The position numbers and the translations under genes are program-made. A DNA stretch of 64,000 nucleotides from Artocarpus heterophyllus (lineage: Eukaryota > Streptophyta > Magnoliopsida > Rosales > Moraceae), in NCBI GenBank assembly GCA_025403435.1, contig CM046332.1:6441903-6505902 (forward strand). Direction: 5' to 3'. Below the pieces are notes generated by a model, which had not been told where the DNA came from, ran no database searches, and was given only the letters and a program-made list of their open reading frames with translations. Of the stretch, positions 45,915 through 57,527 are shown piece by piece (position 1 is the first letter of the stretch; each line of letters opens with the position of its first letter).

Positions 45915-47855
45915 ATCTGCCCACCTTATAGAATTTTCATCCTCGAAAATTGAGACAAACCAGGGGTATCCTATAGCTTCATAACTTAATACTATGGGGT
46001 TCCCTTTCTTTTAGAAATTTTACCCAAAGTATTTTGATATGGAAATATGGTCTTGCTTTCTCGAAGCCATCTTTCTCTTGTTCCAGGACTTATACTAATC
46101 CTATCACATATCTTAGGTTGCGCATCCGCATTCAGATCGTGATTTGATACATAGGTACTAGCCAAAAAGTTCATCTTTTCATTGCTTGATCTGTAGGAAT
46201 TTATCATCTAGTCATCCCAGACTAATGATAATGACTATCTAAAACATGTTTATGTGCTAGTCTAAAAACTTCTAAGGGTTCATAACACTTGAGCTTAATC
46301 TTTCATATCTCTCTTGAATATGTCTCATCTCTCCTTGGGGTGCAGGAAAAGGAAAGATTTGCTCCCATTTTTTTTCGTAGGGTCTCTCTCTTAGCTTTGC
46401 TCTTGTGACCTCTCTGTTGTTCATGAGAAATTTTTTAAATTCTACTTGATTATCTAAATCATTCTCATGATTTCTAATCAAAAATAGGGTGTCTTATAGT
46501 AATTCTTTTAGTTTCCTATAGGCAAAATGGAGGTTATATCCTTAATGGGTTTCTTATGGACCTTATTATGCATGTTCATCATGCATTATGTGGTACTTGT
46601 ACGCTATACCTTGTTTATAATCTAGATAACAAGCAGCAATCATAGCATTCATATCCATATCATTTTCTCGTATACGTATCATACTTACACATCATATTCA
46701 TAAACATGTTATACATATACATGTCATTCATATCATACATACACATGTCGTTCATACTTTCATATCATAGAGTTGCTATACATTTTTTTTCTTTGGATAG
46801 CAACTATTTCATATTATATTCGTAAAATACTTTAAGCCATGTCACATTTATAAGACATACAACAATCATAGTTCATAACATTCATGCATATATCAATCAT
46901 ACTTTCATATCATGAAATTGTTAAACTTCCCTCTTTAGCAATTATTGCATATCATAAACCATTGTTAAAATCGAGACTTTACTCGCCTCCAATAGGTCGC
47001 ATAACATAAAGTTCTTCCCATCGAATGCTTCTATCATTCATATATAAATCTTACTTCTTACAGTATACGTATACTTGCTTAATCGTATGACATATCACAC
47101 CACTAAACCCTATAGTGGTACTATACATATCTGTCCTTTTACGTCGTTTCTAAATCGGATATTAATATCCTTGTTAAGTGCGCATTCGTGCGTTGGAGAA
47201 ATGTCTTAACATCGCCTTTGGGGGTGATTCTTTGAAGAAGGTTTCATTCTCGCATCCCTTGTGTATGCTAACTGTGACTTCCTTTGTTCTCGTGGCAGAT
47301 TGAAAGGTGTTAGTCATCCACTAATAGAAATCATCTTTTAGTGAGGATCCGGTTGTATGCTTTAGGAGTGGTTTCATCCATAGGTTAGCAATTAAACTGA
47401 AAAAGATGTATGAGCTTCTTTTCTTTTTCGAGGTGTAACTACCTAGATCGTAGCTCTCTAGATCCTTAATCGATTAGTGAATCGACCTTTTCTGCAGTTA
47501 TAGCTCTCGACATTCTCGCCTGAATTAGTACTCTTAGTGTCAATTATCCTGAAGCATTGGTTCAAGCATCCATGTGCTTATACATGTTGTTTAGCTGACT
47601 TCAGAAGGGAGCATCGAATACAGCTTCAATGTGATTCGACAAGTTATGGCAGCTAGGCTTAACATTGGTCCTTAAAAGGACATCTAAAATCATGCTTGCA
47701 TGTCGATAACTTGATTGCCATTGTACTAAAAATCAGAACATATCATTTAACGTAACTTAACATAACATTTAAATAACATAACTTACTTAGACTTTGGCAA
47801 AGCAGGCACATGACAACGTGGAGTAGGATGGCAGGATACTCGCTTTGATACTAAC
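45915..47855 (-). other. LARD internal region, non-coding
   Basis: It starts with the polypurine tract (GGTGGGCAGAT on the minus strand, 45915 onward) and ends at the primer site. Short open stretches exist at 45992-46207 and 46272-46481, but I recognise no gag, protease, RT or integrase motif in any frame. The middle is rich in CATAT-type simple sequence (46600-46960). Confidence 0.75.
47842..47853 (-). other. LARD primer binding site, degenerate tRNA-iMet type
   Basis: The reverse complement TAGTATCAAAGC differs from TGGTATCAGAGC at two positions and lies two bases from the LTR start at 47856. Confidence 0.7.
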
Positions 47856-47866
47856 TGTAATGACCC
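47856..47866 (-). repeat. LARD 5' LTR, first 11 bp
   Basis: TGTAATGACCC is the LTR terminus left of the C3 insertion; GACCC is the left target copy. The LTR continues at 57533. Confidence 0.85.
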
Positions 47867-49889
47867 TGTTGGAAAAATAGTACACAGTGAAATTTTAAAA
47901 ATTTTATATTAGGGTAATTTTTAAAACACAAATTTGACATGTTATATGCATAAATTAACAAGATCTTACAAACCTTTGTATGCTGAACAACCCTCACAAA
48001 ACGTGAAGAGAAGTAACGTTTCAAAAGAGCCTCAACCAACTGGTTTTCTTTGCTATTCTCTATCCATGACTGGAGTGAGTGTGGGCTCACAAGTACAGCT
48101 CTTCTACTAGGTGACTCTCCTTCCAACCAATCGAGAGAACCCAAAGTAAGTGTTCGTGAAGCTCTCAACAAGTTTTCAAATTCTCACTAGCAGAGTATCA
48201 CTCTTAATCTCTCAATTGATCTAAATAACTTGTGTGACTTACCCCTTATTTATAGAGGTTGGGTCTAGGGTCACTCCTTATCAGATTAGATCTCAAAAAT
48301 TCAAATCAGAATCAAATTTGAATTAATATATGATGAAATTCACGTAAAAATGCGTGATTTTTTTTCCGCGCATAGGCAGGCCGATCTATCAAATAGGCAG
48401 GCCAAACTCGCCCCATCGGCAGGCCTAACTTGAGGATCAGCATGCCGAACTGTCCAAAAAAAAATCTCAACGAATCTTTTATTTTCCACCCGAGATTCTA
48501 TGGGATAAAGTCTCAGTTTTAATTCAAATAACCCAATAGAAAAGTTATCTAATTAAAACAATTTTATCTAGATAATCTATAAGAAAATAAATGAATTTTC
48601 AATAATTCTACAAGTTTATCTTGATCTAATTTATCCAAAAATTAAATCAACCGATAAACAAACAAGAATTATCCGATCCTTACAATTCAACAAGTTTATC
48701 TTGAATTAATTTTTATCACAAAATTAATTCAACCGATAAACATACATGAATTATCTGATTCTTCCAAATTTCAACCAATCTAATAAATCCGATATAAGTT
48801 ACCAATTATTAGAAAAGCACGCCGTATCGTTACAGGATGTTGTGAGCTAGCAAAGGGGACCAAATGGACCTATATAGTTCAAGCTCCCGATAATTACGAA
48901 ACCCAATATCCCAGATATACATTTCATAATTATCAACTCCAATGCTACTCCACTAAAAGCTTGGAGTTGCACTCTCGAACTACATAGAATTACGAAGCCC
49001 GTATAGCTAAGTCTCCATGACATATCATAGTGTATCATATCCCCATATGATTATCCATAATCGGCTTAAAGACAAGTTCTGTCTTACCTTCTTGATTATT
49101 TTTATCTTATATTCATTATCTCACCATCAGAAAACTTACAATCCAAAGACAGTATACCATTCGGTTACACCTATGTATCTAAATGGTTGAGCGCTCTAGT
49201 TTTCCAATTATAGGATAACGCATATAAGAGGATATCATTACTCCTAAAGAGGAGCTATGGATTCCATATCTATGAATAACAAGTCTACGCTATCAAGAGT
49301 CATGCCTCCAACGTACCGGCATGCATACTACTATTAAGATGTGGGTGTCACCCTTTGGTACATCAAAAGACACAAGTCAAGACAGTAGACCCACTATTCA
49401 TCTCAGGATTAAGATACAATGCAAATGATTGTCTAAAGTGAATCGATTTACCGAGATAGAATTATTAATCCAAATCAGTTCACTTTATGTCCCGATCCAA
49501 CACATCGTCACCTATGACAACATGCCAATGTTTCTATTCACGGAGTCCACCTCCAATGGTCAAGACAAACCATCTCCCAAAAGGGATATAGACAACATAA
49601 CAATCTTTGCATGAATAAAGAGCCCAACTTTATTCCCTCAATTGAGGATCTTATGCTTTAGATCATCACGTTATGAATCATGTCTTCCGTATAATCTGTC
49701 CATCATATGCCCAATTCTTAAAGGTTTAGACCGACAGTCTCAGACTATTGTTTGCTTAACATACATTCAACAAATATGAACGTAAAGAGGACAAGATTTG
49801 GTATATAAATAATAAATAAATTCTTTATTGATAAAAATGTCTCTAAAAACTTATTACATTTTTACTTCTTAGGGCATACATGTCTAATA
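47867..49889 (-). repeat. C3 3' LTR
   Basis: 2,023 bp, TGTTGGAAAAATAG to TGTCTAATA. TATA box at 48247-48254. Four palindrome units start at 48373, 48394, 48416 and 48437 (steps 21, 22, 21). Confidence 0.92.
48373..48448. repeat. Four-unit palindrome array in C3 3' LTR U3
   Basis: The units read TAGGCAGGCCGA, TAGGCAGGCCAA, TCGGCAGGCCTA and TCAGCATGCCGA. The TATA box lies about 120 bp downstream on the minus strand. Confidence 0.87.
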
Positions 49890-52800
49890 ATTTCCCACTT
49901 GCACTAAGTGAGTAAATATGACAAATCTCGTATCCCGTTAGCTTCCACATGCCTCTCGAAGACTCTCCCAGTAAGTGTCTTCATAAATGGATCAGCTAAA
50001 TTGTCCTCTGACACGATCTTGCACACCGTGACATGCCCGCCCTCAATGAAGTCCTTTATCATATGATACTTTCGATTAATACGTTTACTCTTCTTGTGAA
50101 ATCTTAGTTTCTTAGCATTAGCTACCATCGCACTATTATCACAGTACAGTGATACTGCTTATCCATTTTAGGAACTACCTCAAGATCCCTAAGGCACTTG
50201 CGGAGCCATACTTCTTCTTTTGAAGCATCACTAGTTGCCACATACTCGGCCTCCATTGTTGAATCTGAAGTGCAATCTTGCTTAGCACTTCTCCAACTGA
50301 TGGCACCACCACCCAAGTAAACACAAAACCCAAAGTCGATTTCCTAGAATCTAGACAGGATTGAAAATTCAAGTCAGTATATCTTAGAGGAGTCAAGTCC
50401 TCACCCGAATATACAAGAATATACCCTTGAGTCCTTCTCAAGTACTTGAAAATATGCTTTACCGCGACCCAATGGTTCAGTCCTAGATCCGACTGAAATT
50501 GACTTACAATCCTGACCTCATAACTAATATCCGATCGTGTGCAAAGCATGATATACATGAGATTACCTACTGCCGAAGCATAAGGCACCTTATTCATGAG
50601 TTCTCTTTCTTCATAAGACTTTGGAGAGTCTTTTTTAGAAAGAGTAATTCCAGACCTAGATGGTTACCGACCTTTCTTGGAATCCTGCATTGCAAACCTC
50701 TTGAGAATTTTATCTATCTAGCTGGCCTGTGATAAAGCTATCATTTTGTTCTTCCTATCCCGAAAGATCTCGATACCGAGAACAAAATTAGCCCCACCGA
50801 AGTCCTTCATGCCAAACTGCTTGGTCAACCATAATTTGACCGATGACAATGCCCCTATGTCATTGCCAATTAGTAGAATGTCATCTACATAGAGCAGTAG
50901 AAAAACCACCTTCCCATCCTTTACGTGTTTGTAAACACATGGTTCATCCACATTTTGTGAGAACCCATAAGTCTTGATCACCTAATCAAATCTTATGTTC
51001 CAGGAACGAGAAGCCTGCTTAAGTCCATAAATTGACTTTAGCAGCTTACAAACCTTCCCCTCTTGACCCGTGACCTTAAACCCATCTGGTTGTTCCATAT
51101 AAATGGACTCATCAAGATAGCCATTTAGAAAAGCCATTTTGACATCCATTTGCCAAATCTTGTAGTCGAGAGTGACAACTACGGACAAGAGAATCCAGAT
51201 GGACTTAAGCATGGCTATAAGCGAAAACATTTCCTCATAATCGATTCATTCCTTTTGCGTATAACCCTTAGCTACCAGTCTAGCCTTAATGGTTTTAACC
51301 TTTCCATCCACTCCTCTTTTCCTCTTGTAGATCCACTTATACCCTATGGGTTTTACCCTATCGGGAAGATCCACAAGCTCCAAAACCTGATTAGTCTCCA
51401 TAGACTTCATCTCAACATTCATGGCCTCTGTCCAGAGTTTTGAATCAAAATCCTCCATAGCTTCACGTAAGTATAAGGATCCCTGTCATGTTCATTCAGT
51501 TCAGCCAAAAAGACCTTCCCATTGAACATATACCTCTCAGATTGACACCCGATCCTCCCACTACGCCGAAGCCCTTAAGGTTGTTGTTCAGGTTTGTTTG
51601 GTTTTTCTACATTGATTGGAACGGTTTCATTCGGAACCTCTGGAGTGATCGGATCACTCTTTAACTCCTCAAGCACCACTTTGCTTCTAGGTTTAAAGTT
51701 GTCCATGTAACTCTTCTCAAGGAAAGTTGCATTAGTTGAAACCACGACTTTATTTTCCTTTGGGTTATAGAAATAACCCCTCAGTCCGTTTTGGATATCC
51801 TACAAACACACAAACTTTCGAACGTGCTTCTAACTTATTCGGATCCTTAAACAGGACATGAGCCAGACATCCCCATATGCGAATATGGTTTAAGGATGTC
51901 TTCCTACTCATCCATAACTCGTGAGGAGTTTTAGGGACCGATTTTGAAGGCACATTGTTCAAAAGATAACATGCGATTTGTAGTGCATATCCCCAAAAGG
52001 ATAAAGGTAATGATGAAAATTCATCATGGACCTAACCATGTCCAATAAAGTGCTATTTCTTTTCTCCGCTATGCCATTCTGCTGCGGAGTGCTCGGCGCA
52101 GTCAAATGGGATAAAATCCCATTCTCTAATAAGTGTTCCAAGAACTCATCAGAAAGGTATTCCCCATCCCGATCCGATCGAAGTGCCTTTATGGGTCTAC
52201 CCAATTGCTTTTCCACTTCAGACTGAAACTCTTTGAACTTGTTAAAAGTTTTGCTTTTGTGGTGCATCAGGTACACATACCCATACCTTGAGTAATCGTC
52301 AATAAAAGTGACAAAGTACTCATACCCTCCTCGTGCCTGGACGTTCATCGGTCCACAAACATCACTATGCACAAGTTTTAAAACTCCTTCGGCCCTATTG
52401 CCCTTAGACCCAAATGGTCTTTTGGTCATTTTACCCTCCAAACAAGATTCACATTGAGGTATAGATTCCACCTTTAAGTGAATTAAAGGTCCATCCCTTA
52501 CCAACCTTTGAATTCTATTCAAGTTAATGTGACCAAGGCGTAAATGCCAAAGATAAGTCTTATTAGAGTGAGAAGTTTTAAGTCTTTTAGAGTTATTGTC
52601 ATTCATCTCAGCATTAAGTAATAAGTCCATCTTAGGTTTGATAAAATATAGATTATTTTGCATCCATCCAGAACAGATAAAAGATTTGTTTTTACGAATC
52701 ATCACTTTATCATTAAAAGAAACCAAGTAGGAGTCTTTAAACAAGCTACAGAAATTAAATTCCTTTTAAATTTAGGAACATGAAAACAATCTTACAAAAA

Positions 52801-53003
52801 TAAATTCCTATAATTATCAAAATAAAGATGGACGTCTCTTACTGCTTCCGCTGAGACCAAGGATCCATCGCCCATCCGAAGCGTGAAGTCCTCATGTTGT
52901 AGACTTCTCCTTTCTTTGAACCCCTGTAGAGAAACACAAACATGATTAGTTGCACCAGAATCTATGACCCAAATGTCAATTATTTCCTCAACCAAACAAG
53001 TTT
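49890..53003 (-). pseudogene. C3 protease, integrase, reverse transcriptase and RNase H
   Basis: The polypurine tract is at 49890-49900. RNase H (49904-50597) has MEAEYVATSDASKE and a KRINRKYHMI segment. RT has MDVKMAFLNGYLDES in the 50982-51230 stretch and an intact YVDD at 50880-50891. Integrase (51765-52744) has the zinc region HLRLGHINLNRIQRL and CESCLEGK, core residues VHSDVCGP and FIDDYSRYGYVYLMH, and TPQQNGIAEKRN. Protease DSGATNH is at about 52940-52960. Frame changes occur near 50130, 50600, 50980, 51240, 51470, 51960 and 52745. This is the best preserved copia pol here. Confidence 0.9.
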
Positions 53004-53846
53004 CTAAATACAGAAGATCACACCTACCTCCTTTGGAAATGAGTCCTTGCAATGCTTCTTGATATGCCTGACCTTTCCACAGAAGAAGCACTTAAGCTTC
53101 TTTGGGTTCTTCTTCTTCTTCTTCTTGCTCTTGGTGCTAGCAGAAATAGAAGACTTCCCGTTCTTGGCCCGTTGCTTCTTTCCATTCCCAGAGTTGAGAT
53201 TGGAACCAGAAGCAGCTATCATCTTGGCCTCACCACCCATAGGAGACTCCTTGATCAACAGTTCAAACTCTTGTAGCTGTTTCATCACTTCCGTCAAGGT
53301 CATATCCCGCCTATTGCTCAAATTAAATGTAGCTCTAAATGGAATAAATTCCTTTGACAGAGTCTTAAAGACCATAGTCATCTGAGTTTTAGCATCGATG
53401 TCGGCTCCATTGGTTTGAGCCTCAGCGAGATAACCCATGACCAACATCATATGCTCCTTTACAGATGTCCCCGGCCTCTGTCTAGAGTTTAGAAGTTTCC
53501 GAAACGCCCCTTACCACTTTGTTATGGCCTAGGCTCCAAACATATCCTCAAGATTATCCAAGATCTGCTTCGCAGTCTCATAATCCTGATGTTGAGCCTG
53601 CAACACATTATTCATGCTGGCCATAACATAGCAGTGGGCCTGATCATTAGCATCTTTTCAGCGATCATACGCTTGGAATTGCTCATTAGTTGAGTCTCTC
53701 GTAGGCTTGGGAGGACAAGAGGTTGTCAGTACATATTTCAGTTTCTCAAAGGACAGGACGATATCTAGGTTTTGTTTCCAATCACTATAGTTCTCTCCGG
53801 TTAATAGGTTTTTGTCAAGTATCGATGATAAAGCATTTTTAGACAT
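53004..53846 (-). pseudogene. C3 gag
   Basis: The start is at 53846 (MSKNALSSILDKNLLTG, then NYSDWKQNL). The C-terminal half is open at 53004-53450, with FRATFNLSNRRDMTLTEV, a run of lysines, and an intact CCHC knuckle (CFFCGKVRHIKKHC) near 53060-53100. Stops lie at about 53657 and 53500-53520. A frameshift near 53040 separates gag from protease, which may be decay or the remains of a programmed shift. Confidence 0.88.
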
Positions 53847-55500
53847 TTTTAATCTACAATAAAGAATCATATACCAAATATAAGCAAACATATCATAATA
53901 ATTTAGTAAGATAACACAATCATGTAAAAATCATACCAATGTGTTTATGTGTCAAAACCTTGAAAATGTTACATCCTTACAATGATAATTCCCAACTCAG
54001 AATTCAACAAGCTCCTAGGGGAGTCATGCCAAATTCAATCAAGAACACGGATCCCCTCCTGATTAATATATGCCATCCAGGACCCGTATGATCTAGCATA
54101 TATTAATAATCGTTTCTTTGGCCATTAATTTTATTAACAGAGCTCTTAGGGGAGGTTAATAATAAAATTAACGTGAGTGTATAACCATCGTTTCAATATT
54201 TTATCCATAATTTATAATCACCACCTAGGGGTGTACAACCATAAATCATGCTAAAATACCTTATCCTCTTAGAGATCCAATATGGTATATGATAGAAATC
54301 CCTTCTTAGGGGTTGGGACCACCATGTTCTACCTATGGACCAATGATGGAGGCCTTAGGTCCTCTCTGAAAAACCTTCTCCCACTTAATCTTTTGAAATC
54401 AAGGTTTTATTTTAAGAATATGCATGAACAATTTTAATATGAGCGGCACTCCCTATTCTATATGACATTTTATCAATATACATAGCAAATCATATTATAA
54501 TGCAAACAAGCAAAGCAATTAAGCAAAGCTACAAGCAAAATAATAAATAACCGTAATATTATGGCTCCACCCTAGAGAATAGAAAACTAAGATTACAAGA
54601 GAATAATCGAGACATATTAACGATTCTTCATCCTTGAATCCTCAAGCTGTATCCTTCTTCATGTAATTCCCACCTTCAATTCTTCAATCCTGTATGAATC
54701 GAATACTTCATATTTCCGGTCATATCCAAATTTAATGTTTCTTAGAATTGTCTAAAAAATAAAATTAAAACTGCACAGTAAAAGCTGCACCTTTTTTAGG
54801 AAATTTTTTAGCTCTCGGTCGGCAAGCCGATCTGGATGATCAGCCTGCTGGTCTTGCAAGTTCGGCCTACTGAACTGGAAGTTTGGCTTGCCGCCAGAGC
54901 CACTTGATTTCTACCCCACTAACGGCCTGTCGAACCACACGTCTGGCCTACCAATCTATGACCATCAGCCTACCGAACTATGACGTTTGGCATGCCGATC
55001 GAGCAGAAATCTCTCATTCTAGAAAATACAATTTTTAATACAATTCATCAATTTTATTTTCAACAATTCAAAAAAAAAATTAGAGACTCAGGAAATACCT
55101 GTGTTCGCCATCATCCATCTTCTAGATCCGCCTTCTAGATCCGTCTTCTCCAAATAATTATTTAATTACAAAATTCTTGCAAATTTAAAATTAAACAATA
55201 ATTCATAGACGGAGACGATAGTCCAACATATATTTACCCAAAAAGCCTAGATACATATTCTAACCTCTAAGGAACCATAACTGGTATAAATTAATTAATT
55301 AATAAATAATTAAATAACAATTTAATCAACCATGATTAATTAATAAACATTCACCATACACTCTATGACAACATAAAATTATATAGAAACCTAGAGTGCC
55401 AACTCTCTATAAAATTCAATTCAAGCATAGGAGAGATTAAGATCACAAAATTTATACATATAACATGATCACAAACTCGTAAATTTATGTAAAATACATG
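53847..55500 (-). other. C3 leader
   Basis: Non-coding DNA, homologous to the C2 and C4 leaders. It contains the eight-unit palindrome array at 54819-54998. A degenerate primer site (TTATTATCAGAGC on the minus strand, 55501-55513) separates it from the 5' LTR. Confidence 0.78.
54819..54998. repeat. Leader palindrome array of C3, 8 units
   Basis: Units start at 54819, 54840, 54862, 54883, 54922, 54943, 54965 and 54987 (steps 21, 22, 21, 39, 21, 22, 22). The single long step, of 39 bp, is also found in C2 and C4. Confidence 0.88.
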
Positions 55501-55514
55501 GCTCTGATAATAAT

Positions 55515-57527
55515 TGTTGAAAATATAGTACACATTAGAATTTTAAAAATTTTATATCAGAGTAATTTTTAAAACACAAGTTTGACATGCTATATGCATA
55601 AATTAACCAGATCTTACTAACCTTGGTATGCCGAAGAACCCTCGCAAAACGTGAAGAGAAGTAACGTTCTAGAAGAGCCTCAACCAACTGGTCTTCTTTG
55701 CTATTCTTTTTCAACGATCGAAGTGAGTGTAGGCTCACACGTACAACTCTTCCACTAGGTGACTCTCCTTCCAACCAATCGAGAGAACCCAAAGCAAGTA
55801 TTCGTGATTTATGAACAAAAGCTCTCAGGAAGTTTTCAGATTCTCACAAGCAGAGTGTCACTCTTAATCTCTCAATTGATCTAAATAACTTGTGTGACTT
55901 ACCCCCTATTTATAGAGGTTGAGTCTAGGATCACTCCTTATCAGATTAGGTCTCAAAAATTTGAATCAGAATCAAATTCGGATCAATATCGGATGAAATT
56001 TATGTAAAAACATGTGATTTTTTTTCCTCACATAGGCAGGCCGATCTGTCTAACAGGCAGGCCAAACTTGCCCCATTGGCAGGCCAAACTGCCCAAAAAA
56101 AAATCTCAGCGAATCTTTTATTTTTCACACAACATTCTATAAGATAAAGTCTCAGTTTTAATTTAAATAACTCAATATAAGAGTTATCTAATTTAAACAA
56201 CTTTATCTAAATAATCTCTAAGAAAATAAATGAATTCCCAATAATTCTACAAGTTTATCTTGATTTAATTTATCCAAAAATTAAATCAACCGATAAACAG
56301 ACAAGAATTACCCAATCCATAGAATTCAACAAGTTTATCTTGAATTAATTTTTATTACAAAATTAATTTAACCGATAAACAGACATGAATTATTTGATTC
56401 TTCCAAATTTCAACCAATCTAATAAATCCAACATAAGTTACCAATTATTGGAAAAGCACGCTGTACCGTTACAGGATGTTGTGAGCTAGCAAAAGGGACC
56501 AAATGGACCTATATAGTTCAAGCTCCGATAATTACGAAACCCAATATCCCAGATATACATTTCATAATTATCAATTCCAACGCTACTCCACTAAAAGCTT
56601 GGAGTTGCACTCTCGAACTACATAGAATTACGAAGCCCATATAGCTAAGTCTCCATGACATATCATAGTGTATCATATCCCTATATGATTATCCATAATC
56701 GGCTTAAAGACAAGTTCTGTCTTACCTTCCTGATTATTTTTATCTTATATTCCATTATTTCACCATTAGAAAACTTACCATCTAAAGACAGTATACCATT
56801 CGGTTACACCTATGTATCTAAATGGTTGAGCGCTCCAGTTTTTCGATTACAGGATAACACATATAAGAGGATATCATTACTCCTAAAGAGGAGCTACGGA
56901 TTCCATATCTATGAATAACAAGTCTACGCTATCAAGAGTCATGCCTCCTACGTACCGGCATGCATACCACTATTAAGATGTGGGTGTCACCCTTTAGTAC
57001 ATCAAACGACACAAGTCAAGACAATAGGCCCACTATTCATCTCAAGATTAAGATACAATACAAATAATTGTCTAAAGTGAATCGATTTACCCAGATAGAA
57101 TTATTAATCCAAATCAGTTCACTTTATGTCCCGATCCAACACATCGCCACCTATGACAACGTGCCAATGTTTCTATTCACGGAGTCCACCTCCAATGGTC
57201 AAGACAAACCATCTCCCAAAAGGGATATAGACAACATAACAATCTTTGCATGAACAAAGCGCCCAACTTTATTCCCTCGATTGCGGATCTTATGATTTAG
57301 ACCGTCACCTTAAGAATCGTGTCTTTCGCATAATTTGTCCATCATATGCCCAATTCTTAAAGGTTTAGACCGACAGTCACAGACTATTTTTGCTTAATGT
57401 ACATTCAACAAATATGAACGTAAAGAGGAAAAGATTTGGTATATAAATAATGAATAAATTCTTTATTGATAAAAATGTCTCCAAAAACTCATTACATTTT
57501 TACTCCTTAGGGCATGCATGTCTAACA
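55515..57527 (-). repeat. C3 5' LTR
   Basis: 2,013 bp, TGTTGAAAATA to TGTCTAACA. TATA box at 55907-55914. Three palindrome units remain, starting at 56033, 56054 and 56076 (steps 21, 22). The fourth, present in the 3' LTR, is missing. Confidence 0.92.

Larger units (their letters stand above)
47867..57527 (-). mobile_element. Complete Ty1/copia element C3
   Basis: The element is 9,661 bp with both LTRs (47867-49889 and 55515-57527), all pol domains, gag and leader. It is flanked by GACCC and GACCA, a 5-bp duplication with one change. It is inserted in the LARD 5' LTR, whose sequence resumes at 57533. It is the only copia in the window with both ends in view, so it defines the family structure. 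Its coding region is broken by several stops and shifts. Confidence 0.92.

Noticed and set aside
45992..46481. Possible gag in the LARD internal region
   Set aside because: Two short frames lack capsid or zinc knuckle motifs and have no support from a second copy.
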